Source: Polaribacter sejongensis
Lineage (GTDB): Bacteria > Bacteroidota > Bacteroidia > Flavobacteriales > Flavobacteriaceae
NCBI GenBank assembly: GCA_949545755.1
Contig: CATITK010000021.1
Location: 1 to 55,273 of the forward strand
Direction of reading: 5' to 3'
Length of the DNA stretch: 55,273 nt
Shown in pieces: positions 17,803 to 26,956 of this stretch. A program made the translations under genes and the position numbers. The notes under the pieces were generated by a model. The model was not told the origin of the DNA. It saw only the letters and a list, made by a program, of their open reading frames with translations, and did not search any database. The stretch's first letter is position 1. Each line of letters opens with the position of its first letter.

Positions 17803-18825
17803 TCATAATATGATATTGTTATAAATAACAAGACATTTATCTAAATATACTGTAGGTGAAAAATGTTTTTTATAAACGTTTACTAAATCAACTTCATTAG
17901 AACTAACAAGCTCAACTTGATCTACCCATTTATCAACATCAAATGTAGACACATAAAAACTTGGCAACTCATTCTTTATTAATCTAAAAACTTCTCCCGT
18001 TTCAAACCCTACAAAGGGCAATGATTGTGCTAAAAACTCAACTGTTGCCAAAGGACCACATTCTGCTTTAGATGTATGGAGACCAAATTCAAACTCATTT
18101 AATCGTGGTTGGACATTTACTTCATCGTGCACAAAATAAACTTTGTCTTTGATATTCAAATTATCTATTTCTTGTATAAGTAATTGGTAGTAATCTGCAT
18201 CCTGTATTCCCCCAAAAATAGTTAAGGTAGTATTTAATTTAGCCACTAATTGAATTGCAAATATTTGATTCTTATTTGGCTTAATATTACCAATTAGTAC
18301 TGCTCCTTTTTTTATACTCTTACTCATTACAGTCTCTTTAACAACCATATTAGGTAATAAGTAAGGACAAGATCCTTTTATCTCTAAACTGCTTAACCAG
18401 GACAACTGTTCCTCAGCCACACCAATATAGTATTTTGGCTGTAATTCATTATTAAATAAAAATTCTGGAACATTAGTATAATCACTAGAGTGATCATGGA
18501 AAATTAATTGTTTTTTTATACCGTGAACCAATAGCAACCTTGACACATAATCGTACGTGTTACGTCCATGAACATGTATGATATCAGATTCCTTTGCTAA
18601 CTTCAAGAACTTTACTAGCTTTAAATACCTAGTAATTTTGTTTTTTTTTCTATCTAAAATATTGACTTCAATATCCTTTTCAATAAATTTAAAAAGAGGT
18701 CCAATATTATCCAACACACAAATCTTAACTTTATAATTATTAGAATGTAGTAAATTTGTTAAATTTACACATACTCTCTCAGCTCCACCTAAACCTAATT
18801 GATCAATAATTTGTAAAATCTTCAA
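17803..18825 (-). CDS. GT4-family glycosyltransferase, TTG start
   Basis: 340 residues, GT-B fold. It begins KILQIIDQLGLGGAERVCVNL, the acceptor-side loop of GT4 enzymes, and the donor-side domain has AVLIGNIKPNKNQ (about 180) and ECGPLATVEFLAQSLPFVGF (about 275) with the acidic E-x7-E. No ATG is available: the reading frame starts at TTG (18825), directly giving the conserved first strand. A possible -7 box TAGTTTTG is at 18859-18852. Likely transfers a hexose in surface glycan synthesis; sugar unknown. It converges on the ABC exporter. Confidence 0.8.
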   Translation of the reverse strand: MKILQIIDQLGLGGAERVCVNLTNLLHSNNYKVKICVLDNIGPLFKFIEKDIEVNILDRKKNKITRYLKLVKFLKLAKESDIIHVHGRNTYDYVSRLLLVHGIKKQLIFHDHSSDYTNVPEFLFNNELQPKYYIGVAEEQLSWLSSLEIKGSCPYLLPNMVVKETVMSKSIKKGAVLIGNIKPNKNQIFAIQLVAKLNTTLTIFGGIQDADYYQLLIQEIDNLNIKDKVYFVHDEVNVQPRLNEFEFGLHTSKAECGPLATVEFLAQSLPFVGFETGEVFRLIKNELPSFYVSTFDVDKWVDQVELVSSNEVDLVNVYKKHFSPTVYLDKCLVIYNNIIL

Positions 18826-18914
18826 CTTTCTTGTTTTATTTAATCACTATTCAAAACTACACTAAAAACTTTATATTTATTTAAAAAATAAATCTTATTG
18901 GCTTATATTTTTTT

Positions 18915-18922
18915 TATTTTTG
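18915..18922 (+). promoter_or_regulatory. -7 box of the DUF616-like gene
   Basis: TATTTTTG, exact TAnnTTTG match, 14 bases before the ATG at 18937. It lies inside the longer TTG-initiated reading frame and so supports the ATG. Confidence 0.45.
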
Positions 18923-18936
18923 CTCAAACGTTTTTC

Positions 18937-19866
18937 ATGAAAAATAAAATAGTTGTCTATACCGCATTGTTTGGAAATTATAGTGGCATTATTGAACAAC
19001 CTATTTTAGACAATGTAGATTACATCTGTTATACTGATCAAGACATCTTCTCTGATTCTTGGAAAATAACAAAAATTACACCTCCTGTTAAGGATGACAA
19101 CACAAGGTCAAATAGATATTACAAAATTCTTCCTCACAAACACCTAAAAGAATACCAAATAAGCATATACATTGATGCCAATTTTCTTATTTTGAAGGAT
19201 TTTACCTCAATGATTTTACAAAAACTAAAAAACAACTCCATGTTGTGTTTTGACCATAATCAAACTATTCTAGACAAAAGAAACTGCATCTATTTAGAGC
19301 ATGAAGAATTAGAAAAAATAGCTAAAAATCATGGGGTTTATAGAGATTCTATTGAAACCATGCAAAGTCAAATTAATTTTTTAAGAACAGAAAAATATCC
19401 GGAAGATAATGGATTAATTTCTGCAGGTATATTGATAAGAAACCATCATGACAAAGACGTAATTGCATTGATGGAACTTTGGTGGGATTTTGTCAAAAAC
19501 AGAAGTAAAAGAGATCAATTAAGTTTTAACTATGCTGTTTGGAAATTAAAATTTAATAATATTGAGTATTTAAAAGGAGATATTAGATCAGGTAATCCTT
19601 GGTTTTATTGGATGGATCATAAAAAAGATTTTTCTAAAGATATAAAAAAATTAAAGAAACAACAATTACTAAATAAAATTCCAAAATTTATTCTTGATAT
19701 TATTTACTTTATTCAGTACCCAATTCTATTTTTCAAAATTAAAAAATGGTGTCACCGATATACCAATAGTGAAGTTTCAGAAAAGGAAATAAAAAAAATT
19801 AGAAATTTAGCATTAAAAAGAAGATTATATAAAGAAGGAATCATCAAAGAAATTCACTATTTATAA
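18937..19866 (+). CDS. DUF616 / TOD1-MUCI70 type glycosyltransferase
   Basis: 309 residues. It matches the DUF616 pattern: KNKIVVYTALFGNYSGIIEQP at the start, VDYICYTDQ, DNTRSNRYYKILPHKHL and YQISIYIDANFLI, where the acidic pair replaces the usual DxD. There is no signal peptide. A longer reading from TTG at 18898 exists but would include the -7 box, so the ATG at 18937 is chosen. Next to other glycosyltransferases on the same strand, it probably adds a sugar to a surface polysaccharide. Function of the bacterial family is only partly known. Confidence 0.75.
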   Translation: MKNKIVVYTALFGNYSGIIEQPILDNVDYICYTDQDIFSDSWKITKITPPVKDDNTRSNRYYKILPHKHLKEYQISIYIDANFLILKDFTSMILQKLKNNSMLCFDHNQTILDKRNCIYLEHEELEKIAKNHGVYRDSIETMQSQINFLRTEKYPEDNGLISAGILIRNHHDKDVIALMELWWDFVKNRSKRDQLSFNYAVWKLKFNNIEYLKGDIRSGNPWFYWMDHKKDFSKDIKKLKKQQLLNKIPKFILDIIYFIQYPILFFKIKKWCHRYTNSEVSEKEIKKIRNLALKRRLYKEGIIKEIHYL

Positions 19867-19945
19867 ATTTATAAAAAATAATTACAAGTAAACTCAATAA
19901 AGCTGAATTTATTTCAATGATAAAAAATGGTAATCTATAAAAAAA

Positions 19946-21001
19946 ATGAGTGAAATAAATACAACTCCTTTAGTCTCCATTTGCATACCCACTTATAATG
20001 GTGCTAAATATATTGAAGAAACTATTGAATGTGCAATAAATCAGACATATCAAAACATCGAAATTATCATTTCAGATGATCAATCGACAGACAATACACT
20101 AAAAATTTGTAATTCTTTTGCTCTAAAAGATGATAGAATTAAAGTTTTTCAAAACAAACATAATATAGGATTAGTTGGTAATTGGTGTGAAGTTATAAAT
20201 AAAACAAGTAAAGAATCTGAATGGATAAAATTTTTATTTCAAGATGATCTTATGGATGCAGCAACTGTCGAGAAAATGGTAGACTGTGCTATCTCCTCAA
20301 ACGTAGATTTTGTACTCACAAATCGACAATATTTTTTTGAGAAAGATATATCAAATAAAACAAAAGATGATTTTGGTAATGTAAAAAAAACTGGAAAAAT
20401 TTTTACTGAAAGTAGGAAATATTCTCCTGCAGAAGTTTCAAAATTAATAACCCCTTATATTTTCCATAACTGCCTAGGAGAGCCTCCATGTACATTATTT
20501 AAAAAAGACAAATTTACTACTACCGATTTCCCTCTTGACATGCCGCAAATGGTCGATTATGTTTTTAACCTTAATAAAATACTAGAAGGAGATTTTTATT
20601 TTTTAAATGAATTATTAGTGAAATTTAGAGTTCATAACAATTCACAAACAAATAAGAACACCTCCTCTCTAAAAAAATCGACAAAGAATATTCTTCGATT
20701 AGTAGAAATACATTTCTATGAGAAATTAAAAATTTGTCACCTTATATTAAACAACTCTAAATTCAAGCATATCAATGAAATAATGGGTGAAGATAATATT
20801 TCGTGCATAAAACAATATATATTTTATCGATCATATTATAAAAACAAAGGGTTTCATACTAGAATATCAAACCTCTATAGATCCTCAAATCTTAATAGCT
20901 TTATTTTCAATAATTGTAAGCCTTCTTTTATTTTTATAAAATATAAAATTGCAAATTATAATCTTAAAGCAAGAAATTTAAGAATCAAATATGACATTTA
21001 A
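19946..21001 (+). CDS. GT2-family glycosyltransferase
   Basis: 351 residues, GT-A fold. The N-terminus reads VSICIPTYNGAKYIEETIECA, followed by ISDDQSTDNTL and the donor/metal segment FLFQDDLMDAATVEKM, all typical of GT2. The last 110 residues are rich in Lys, Tyr and Asn and match no family I recognise. It is 80 bases after the DUF616 gene and 32 before the DUF5672 gene, so the three probably form one transcript. Likely a capsule/O-antigen type sugar transferase; the sugar is unknown. Confidence 0.84.
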   Translation: MSEINTTPLVSICIPTYNGAKYIEETIECAINQTYQNIEIIISDDQSTDNTLKICNSFALKDDRIKVFQNKHNIGLVGNWCEVINKTSKESEWIKFLFQDDLMDAATVEKMVDCAISSNVDFVLTNRQYFFEKDISNKTKDDFGNVKKTGKIFTESRKYSPAEVSKLITPYIFHNCLGEPPCTLFKKDKFTTTDFPLDMPQMVDYVFNLNKILEGDFYFLNELLVKFRVHNNSQTNKNTSSLKKSTKNILRLVEIHFYEKLKICHLILNNSKFKHINEIMGEDNISCIKQYIFYRSYYKNKGFHTRISNLYRSSNLNSFIFNNCKPSFIFIKYKIANYNLKARNLRIKYDI

Positions 21002-21033
21002 CAGCTAGTTACATAAACTTAAAACATAAATTA

Positions 21034-21951
21034 ATGTTATTATTACCTACAAAGCTTATTTACAAGCTATATTTTTCGAAAAAAATACCAAATTGGTATC
21101 GAAAATTTGTGGGCGATATTCAAATTCCAAATGAAATATTTGATTCATTAAGAGACGAAATTTATAAAAACAGATTAAACAAACAACAGATAAAAGACTT
21201 CTTAATTAAAATTCAAAAAGAAAACGCCTACAAGAACAAAAAGATATGGGACAACTACATGGAAGAAATACTCCCTAAAAAACATGCTGATTTAGATTTG
21301 ATTATTGCAAGAAAATCAGATTTAACTGCTGTTATTGTTGAGACAAGGAAACATCCTCATTTTAAAGTTGTAGTGAAAAATGTAATGCTACATTTACAAC
21401 ACCTTAATGCTTGTTTACATATTTACCATGGAACCGATAATGGAGATTATATTAAAGAGGCATTAAAAGAATACAAAAACATCAACTTTATAAATCTAGA
21501 CGTAAAAAATTTAGATATTGAAGCATATAACAAAATAATGTTATCTAAAGAATTTTGGAAAGGCATTGAAAGTGATAAAATTTTAGTATTTCAAACAGAT
21601 GCAATTACCTTTAAACCTTTAAATAAGAAATTCTTAGAGTATGACTACATAGGAGCTCCATGGAAAAGACACATTTGTAAAAAAAATAAAGTAGCGGTTG
21701 GTAATGGTGGTTTATCTCTAAGGTCTAAACAAATGATGCTCTCAATTATCAAACAAAACATTCCACGCAAGAAAAATACTCCAGAAGATGTTTACTTATG
21801 TCAAATCATAAAAAAACAAAATTACAATTTAGCTCCTTTTGATAAAGCTCTTGAATTTGCAACCGAGAATATATTTAACAACCAAGCATTTGGTTGTCAT
21901 AAAATTTGGGAAGAAACAACATCAGAACAATTAATGAAAATTCTTAAGTAA
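21034..21951 (+). CDS. DUF5672 family protein, probable glycosyltransferase
   Basis: 305 residues. The second half shows the DUF5672 features: VVVKNVMLHLQHLNACLHIYHG, an acidic DKILVFQTDAITFKPL strand in the position of a DxD, YDYIGAPWKR and VGNGGLSLRSKQMM. DUF5672 is found in LPS and capsule loci and is taken to be a sugar transferase. It ends only 4 bases from the stop of the converging glycosyltransferase gene, so transcripts from the two strands must overlap at their 3' ends. Confidence 0.78.
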   Translation: MLLLPTKLIYKLYFSKKIPNWYRKFVGDIQIPNEIFDSLRDEIYKNRLNKQQIKDFLIKIQKENAYKNKKIWDNYMEEILPKKHADLDLIIARKSDLTAVIVETRKHPHFKVVVKNVMLHLQHLNACLHIYHGTDNGDYIKEALKEYKNINFINLDVKNLDIEAYNKIMLSKEFWKGIESDKILVFQTDAITFKPLNKKFLEYDYIGAPWKRHICKKNKVAVGNGGLSLRSKQMMLSIIKQNIPRKKNTPEDVYLCQIIKKQNYNLAPFDKALEFATENIFNNQAFGCHKIWEETTSEQLMKILK

Positions 21952-21955
21952 AGAA

Positions 21956-23038
21956 TTAAATCCTTTCATACAACTCCATATAATTCTTTGCCATTTCCAA
22001 ATAGTTATACCTTTTAGACCAAGTTGTTAATTTTTCTGAATTGACTAATTTATCTAAATTATACTTAGACATCCCTTTTTGATAAACGGAAACCATCTCA
22101 TGTGTTTCGAACGAAGTAAAATAATTTGCTACTTCTCCTCCTATTTCTGGGAGACTTGTTAGATTACTTAAAAACACAGGTTTACCAAAATACATAGCTT
22201 CAATTGGAGGTATTCCAAATCCTTCTGCTAAAGAAGGGTGACACATAGAAACACTATTCTGTATCAATGCCCATTTTTCGTTTTCAGAAACATTACTAAA
22301 AACATGAACTCTATCTTCAACATTCAATCGTTTCATTTCAGCAACTAATTCGGTTTTATATGTATCCTTCTCACCAGAAACCACCAACACCAAATCTTCT
22401 TCAATAAAAGGGAGCATTCTAATAAGGCTTAGCTGATTTTTTTTTGGAAAAAGAACTCCAATGTTTAATATATAATTTTTAGCTTTTAAAAAAAAGAATC
22501 TCTCTAAATCATATGTTTTCATCATAGGAAAATCCATTCCATTATGGATAACAATAATCTCTGGCATTTTTTTAAAGCGAAACAATTTTTTATTCGCCAA
22601 AAAATCTTTCTTTGTAAACTCAGAGATACAAACAATAACATCTGCATTTTCTATATTTACCTTAACCTTACCTAATTCTTTTTTATATTTTTTGTCTGAA
22701 ATTTCTTCATGTAAAAAATTTAAATCATGTAGGGTTACTATTTTCTTTTGATTTGAAAACTTATAGTGAAAGTAAGAAGACAGTTGATGACTTGTATGCA
22801 ATATATTATATTTTAGACTATAGAACGGTAATACCTTGTGCAAAGCCTTCCTTGCTACAAATGCAAACTTTGTTTTAAAATTCTCCAATGTATCTTTAGA
22901 CCCATACAAAGACACTTCTAATGTATTTGTAAGATCCAATTCATTTAATCCAATCGCTAAATTTCTAAAAACATTTGCAATTCCTGAGTTAGGATAACGT
23001 AAACGCTCTAAATCTATCAATATTTTCTTCATCTCCAT
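21956..23038 (-). CDS. GT4-family glycosyltransferase
   Basis: 360 residues, GT-B fold. KKILIDLERLRYPNSGIANVFRNL starts the acceptor domain here split as ILIDLERLRYPNSG and IANVFRNL; TLHDLNFLHEE is at about 115, NIGVLFPKKNQLSLI at about 195 and the donor-binding HPSLAEGFGIPPIEAMYFGKP at about 280. This resembles mannosyltransferases of the RfaB/WbaZ type. ATG at 23038; a second ATG two codons in (23032) is equally possible. It is the last of a minus-strand group dapD, WaaE-like, GT4, GT4, with 39 bases to the gene before it. Confidence 0.84.
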   Translation of the reverse strand: MEMKKILIDLERLRYPNSGIANVFRNLAIGLNELDLTNTLEVSLYGSKDTLENFKTKFAFVARKALHKVLPFYSLKYNILHTSHQLSSYFHYKFSNQKKIVTLHDLNFLHEEISDKKYKKELGKVKVNIENADVIVCISEFTKKDFLANKKLFRFKKMPEIIVIHNGMDFPMMKTYDLERFFFLKAKNYILNIGVLFPKKNQLSLIRMLPFIEEDLVLVVSGEKDTYKTELVAEMKRLNVEDRVHVFSNVSENEKWALIQNSVSMCHPSLAEGFGIPPIEAMYFGKPVFLSNLTSLPEIGGEVANYFTSFETHEMVSVYQKGMSKYNLDKLVNSEKLTTWSKRYNYLEMAKNYMELYERI

Positions 23039-23077
23039 TGTACTTTTCTTATATTTTTAGAAAATAATTTCTACAGT

Positions 23078-24187
23078 CTATAAAGACTTATACACCCGCA
23101 TCACATTCTTAGCTATTTCTTCGTCATTAAACTTCTGAACAAATTCAAAACCTTTTTCAATCATCGTAGAAGATAATTTTGGATCTGATAAAACACGCTT
23201 AATTGCTGTTGTTAATTGCATAATATCATTTGGTTTCACATAAATAGAATCTGGTCCACCAGCTTCAGAAAAGCAACTTCCTGTACTTGTAATTACTGGT
23301 GTTTTGGAATATAATGCTTCAATAATAGGGATTCCAAAACCTTCAAAAATACTTGGATATACAAAAACAGTTGCCAACTGGTAGATTGCAGCCAATTCTG
23401 ACAGGCTTACGCCATTTAAAAAAAGAACTTTATCTTGTAATTGTTCTTTTTTAACATAGGCATCTATTATTTTAAAGTAAGAAGTTTTAGAGCCTACAAC
23501 GACTAAAGGTATGTCTAATTTCTCTATCGATTTAATTAATGATAAGAGATTTTTACGTTCATTTATGGCACCTACATTTAAAACAAATTTTTCTGGTAGC
23601 TTAAATTTCAATGCAATCTGTTCTTTAAAATTAGCAGGTTTTTCTTCTTTAAAGACAGGATGGCAACCTTGGTATATTACCTCAATTTTTGCTTCGTCAA
23701 TTTTTAAGTATTTTACAATATCTCTTTTTGTTTGTTCGCTAATAGCAATAATTTTATCAGCATTTATTGCGGAAAATTTTACTTTTTTAAGATGTATCAC
23801 CCTGTCAAAAAAAGAATATAATTTAGGAAATCTAATGAAAATCAAATCGTGTATTGTAACCACTTTTTTAATGGAAGACCTCTGAATTCCCTTTGGGATC
23901 TCTCCAGTTAAACCATGAAAAACTTCGATAGCATCTTTTTCTAATTGAGAAACGATGGGGCCTTGTCTCCATATTGAAGAAAGGGATTTCCAAATTTTAG
24001 TATTTGGTAAAACTTCTGAAATATTATTTTTCTTTTGAAGTCTATTTACTTTTTTAGGTTTTGGATTGTACAAATTGTAAGTGTTCTCTGGATAGAATTC
24101 TGATAAAATTCTCACCAAATCTCTACCATAATTCCCCAAACCGGTGATGTTATGATAAATACGCTTTGCATCAAACCCTATTTTCAT
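23078..24187 (-). CDS. GT4-family glycosyltransferase
   Basis: 369 residues. Signatures are GFDAKRIYHNITGLGNYGRDL at the N-terminus, TIHDLIFIRFPKLYS (about 113), LNVGAINERKNLLSLIKSI (about 200) and YPSIFEGFGIPIIEALYS (about 290) with the E-x7-E motif. The start ATG overlaps the stop of the WaaE-like gene by 4 bases, so the two are translationally coupled. It is closely similar in architecture to the next gene downstream; the pair could be paralogues or act in successive steps. Surface-glycan or LPS-core synthesis is inferred from neighbours. Confidence 0.86.
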   Translation of the reverse strand: MKIGFDAKRIYHNITGLGNYGRDLVRILSEFYPENTYNLYNPKPKKVNRLQKKNNISEVLPNTKIWKSLSSIWRQGPIVSQLEKDAIEVFHGLTGEIPKGIQRSSIKKVVTIHDLIFIRFPKLYSFFDRVIHLKKVKFSAINADKIIAISEQTKRDIVKYLKIDEAKIEVIYQGCHPVFKEEKPANFKEQIALKFKLPEKFVLNVGAINERKNLLSLIKSIEKLDIPLVVVGSKTSYFKIIDAYVKKEQLQDKVLFLNGVSLSELAAIYQLATVFVYPSIFEGFGIPIIEALYSKTPVITSTGSCFSEAGGPDSIYVKPNDIMQLTTAIKRVLSDPKLSSTMIEKGFEFVQKFNDEEIAKNVMRVYKSL

Positions 24188-24939
24188 TTCGCCTTTTTAT
24201 TTAATAAGAACAATTTAATATATCTAGATAAAACACCATAAGATTGGGTTTTTGCAAAAATAAAACCTGCACAACCATCTAGAAAACCAAGCTTAAGAAA
24301 GTAATGTTTTACAAATCTTGCCAAGGGTTTAATAATAAAATGGAAAAAAGTAACAGAAGCTCTCCCTGTGTTAAATAATTCTTGAGATTTTAATTCAGAG
24401 TAACTATTTAGTTTATTTATGTAATGATTATAATCTCTAAAAGTATAGTGTTCTATTTGTTTTTTTAGAGCGCCAATTTTTCCATTAAAGACTATTTTTT
24501 CATGAACAACAGCACCATCATATTTACAAAATTCTTTTAAAAAAAGTCGAATAACTTTATCATTTTGAACCCCTCCAAATTTAATTTTCTTTCCAGCAAA
24601 GTGAGTTCTTCTTTTGATATCGAACCCAACAAAATCTTTAGGTCTCTTTACAGCTTCTAAAATTTCTTTTTGCAATTCTGGAGTAACTCTTTCATCTGCA
24701 TCTAAAATGTAAATCCAAGAATAGGATGCTTGCTGAATCGCAAAGTTTTTTTGAGAAGAAAAATCATCAAACTTTCGTTTGATGATTTTTACATGAAACT
24801 TCTCAGCTATTTCTATTGTTTTGTCATTACTATAAGAATCAATGACAATAATTTCATCTGCAAAACTCACAGATTTTATAGCATCTTCTATATAAATTTC
24901 TTCATTTAGAGTAGGAATAATCGCAGTAATTTTTGTCAT
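24184..24939 (-). CDS. WaaE/KdtX-like LPS core glycosyltransferase (GT2)
   Basis: 251 residues. Begins ITAIIPTLNEEIYIEDAIKS, then VIDSYSNDKTIEIAEKF, the SSQKNFAIQQA helix, and WIYILDADERV carrying the metal-binding DxDE. This combination is diagnostic of the WaaE/KdtX branch, which adds a glucose to inner-core LPS in other bacteria. It lies 14 bases after dapD and overlaps the next GT4 gene by 4 bases. The core-LPS role is inferred from family. Confidence 0.85.
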   Translation of the reverse strand: MTKITAIIPTLNEEIYIEDAIKSVSFADEIIVIDSYSNDKTIEIAEKFHVKIIKRKFDDFSSQKNFAIQQASYSWIYILDADERVTPELQKEILEAVKRPKDFVGFDIKRRTHFAGKKIKFGGVQNDKVIRLFLKEFCKYDGAVVHEKIVFNGKIGALKKQIEHYTFRDYNHYINKLNSYSELKSQELFNTGRASVTFFHFIIKPLARFVKHYFLKLGFLDGCAGFIFAKTQSYGVLSRYIKLFLLNKKAK

Positions 24940-24953
24940 ACTTTTTTCAAATC

Positions 24954-25769
24954 TTAAACAGCAACATCATACTCACGCAACGCGTCGTTCAATGAAGTTT
25001 TTTTGTTGGTACTTTCTTTTCTTTTTCCAATAATCAATGCACAAGGCACATTGAACTCTCCTGCAGCAAATTTCTTGGTATAGCTTCCTGGAATTACAAC
25101 AGATCTTGCTGGGACTACCCCTTTCATTTCAACAGGTGCATCCCCCGTAACATCTATAATTTTAGTACTCATTGTTAATACAACATTTGCACCTAAAACT
25201 GCTTCCTTTTCTACTCTTACTCCTTCTACAACAATACATCTAGAGCCTATAAAAGCACCGTCTTCGATAATAACAGGAGCTGCTTGTAATGGTTCTAAAA
25301 CACCACCAATACCAACACCTCCAGAAAGGTGAACGTTTTTACCAATCTGTGCACAAGAACCAACTGTAGCCCAAGTATCAACCATCGTTCCTTCGTCTAC
25401 ATAAGCACCAATATTTACATAACTTGGCATTAAAATAGTTCCTGGAGAAAGATAGGATCCTTGACGAGCAGATGCTCCAGGAACAACACGAATTCCTTTT
25501 GCAGCATAATCTGTTTTCAAAGGCATTTTATCATGATATTCGAAAATACCTGCTTCTAAAGTTTCCATTTTTTGAATTGGAAAATACAAAACAACTGCCT
25601 TCTTCACCCATTCATTTACTTGCCAACCACCATCTACTGGCTCTGCAACTCTCAAAGCGCCTTCATCTAATAAATCAATAACTTTTCTAATCGTATTAAT
25701 TGTCTTTTCCTCTTTTAGCAGATCTCGATTATCCCAAGCTGACTCTATAATTTTTCTAATATCTTTCAT
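24954..25769 (-). CDS. dapD: Tetrahydrodipicolinate N-succinyltransferase
   Basis: 271 residues, standard length. A left-handed beta-helix of hexapeptide repeats is visible from about 105 to 230, with VPGASARQGSYLSPGTI, MPSYVNIGAYVDEGTM, GGVGIGGVLEPLQAAPVIIEDG and VLTMSTKIIDVTGD. The enzyme transfers succinyl from succinyl-CoA in the lysine/meso-diaminopimelate pathway; dapA is about 10 kb away. A -7 box sits 19 bases before the ATG. It leads an apparent operon with three glycosyltransferase genes, which is an odd pairing of peptidoglycan precursor and surface-glycan genes. Confidence 0.95.
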   Translation of the reverse strand: MKDIRKIIESAWDNRDLLKEEKTINTIRKVIDLLDEGALRVAEPVDGGWQVNEWVKKAVVLYFPIQKMETLEAGIFEYHDKMPLKTDYAAKGIRVVPGASARQGSYLSPGTILMPSYVNIGAYVDEGTMVDTWATVGSCAQIGKNVHLSGGVGIGGVLEPLQAAPVIIEDGAFIGSRCIVVEGVRVEKEAVLGANVVLTMSTKIIDVTGDAPVEMKGVVPARSVVIPGSYTKKFAAGEFNVPCALIIGKRKESTNKKTSLNDALREYDVAV

Positions 25770-25788
25770 ACTAATAAATTAATTTACG

Positions 25789-25796
25789 CAAATATA
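25789..25796 (-). promoter_or_regulatory. -7 box of the dapD-glycosyltransferase operon
   Basis: TATATTTG on the minus strand, exact TAnnTTTG match, 19 bases before the dapD ATG. It faces the ruvX box at 25868-25875 across a 121-base divergent spacer. Confidence 0.5.
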
Positions 25797-25867
25797 AATC
25801 TATCTACAAAAACAGAAAAGCTAAGATACCTTTTTTTAATAGATATTTCTGATTTGTTTAAAAAACG

Positions 25868-25875
25868 TATTTTTG
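25868..25875 (+). promoter_or_regulatory. -7 box of ruvX
   Basis: TATTTTTG, exact TAnnTTTG match, 15 bases before the ruvX ATG. Confidence 0.45.
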
Positions 25876-25890
25876 TAAAAACAATTGTAG

Positions 25891-26301
25891 ATGGCTAGAA
25901 TTTTAGCAATAGATTTTGGAAAAAAAAGAACGGGAATTGCCGTTACAGATGAGTTGCAAATAATTGCATCCGGTTTAACAACTGTAAATACGGAGGAATT
26001 AATTTCTTTTTTAACAGCGTACATCTCTAAAAACAAGGTCGCACTTTTTTTAGTTGGGAAACCAAAACAAATGAACAACACTGATAGTGAAAGCGAAGCT
26101 TTGATTGCTCCTTTTTTAAAAAAACTTGAAAATAAAATTCCTCAAATCCCTTTTTTAAGAATTGATGAACGCTTTACATCTAAAATGGCATTTCAAACAA
26201 TGATTGACAGTGGAATGAATAAGAAACAACGCAGAAACAAGGCGATGGTTGATGAAATTAGTGCGACCATTATTTTACAATCATATTTATATAATAAATA
26301 G
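25891..26301 (+). CDS. ruvX: Holliday junction resolvase-like protein / pre-16S rRNA nuclease
   Basis: 136 residues of the RNase H-like YqgF/RuvX family. The active-site strand ARILAIDFGKKRTGIAVTD is at the N-terminus, LRIDERFTSKMA near 90 and DEISATIILQSYL at the C-terminus supply the other acidic residues. In E. coli the homologue trims the 5' end of 16S rRNA; resolvase activity has been proposed for others. It leads a plus-strand group with def, a DUF5606 gene and mazG. Confidence 0.92.
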   Translation: MARILAIDFGKKRTGIAVTDELQIIASGLTTVNTEELISFLTAYISKNKVALFLVGKPKQMNNTDSESEALIAPFLKKLENKIPQIPFLRIDERFTSKMAFQTMIDSGMNKKQRRNKAMVDEISATIILQSYLYNK

Positions 26302-26324
26302 TTTTATTGAGCTCTCAATATTTG

Positions 26325-26332
26325 TATTTTTG
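26325..26332 (+). promoter_or_regulatory. -7 box of def
   Basis: TATTTTTG, exact TAnnTTTG match, 20 bases before the def ATG in the 51-base gap after ruvX. It implies def can be transcribed separately from ruvX. Confidence 0.45.
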
Positions 26333-26352
26333 CAAACATTAAAAATAAAGAA

Positions 26353-26943
26353 ATGATTTTACCAATAGTTGCCTACGGAGATCCCGTTTTACGAAAAGTT
26401 GCTGTAGAAATAAATGCGGATTATCCTGAATTAAATACCTTGATTGCAAACATGAAAGAAACCATGTACAATGCTTCTGGTGTTGGCTTAGCAGCACCTC
26501 AAATAGGTAAAGCAATTCGCCTATTCCTAATTGATGCTTCTCCTTTTGCTGAAGACAAAGAATTGTCTAAGAAAGATAGAGATGTTTTGGAAGGTTTCAA
26601 TAGAGTTTTTATAAACGCGAAAATACTGAAAGAAGAAGGAGAAGAATGGGTGTTTAATGAAGGATGTTTGAGTATTCCTGATGTAAGAGAAGATGTCTAT
26701 CGTCAGCCAGAAATCACGATTGAATACCAAGATGAAGATTTTAAGATGCATACAGAAACTTTAAATGGCTTAGCTGCTAGAGTTTTTCAACATGAGTATG
26801 ACCATATCGATGGAATTTTATTTACAGATAAACTTTCTTCCTTAAAGAAAAGATTGATAAAAAAGAAATTAGATAATATTTCTAAAGGGAAAATTAATTC
26901 AGAGTATCGAATGCGCTTCCCAAATGCTAAAAAAGGTAAATAG
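26353..26943 (+). CDS. def: Peptide deformylase
   Basis: 196 residues. All three deformylase motifs are present: GVGLAAPQIG (about 46), EGCLSIP (about 104) and HEYDHIDGIL (about 146), the Cys and two His being the metal ligands. It removes the N-formyl group from nascent proteins. The C-terminus carries a basic extension ending in AKKGK. It is 51 bases after ruvX and 13 before the DUF5606 gene. Confidence 0.95.
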   Translation: MILPIVAYGDPVLRKVAVEINADYPELNTLIANMKETMYNASGVGLAAPQIGKAIRLFLIDASPFAEDKELSKKDRDVLEGFNRVFINAKILKEEGEEWVFNEGCLSIPDVREDVYRQPEITIEYQDEDFKMHTETLNGLAARVFQHEYDHIDGILFTDKLSSLKKRLIKKKLDNISKGKINSEYRMRFPNAKKGK

Positions 26944-26956
26944 TCAAAAAAAAACA

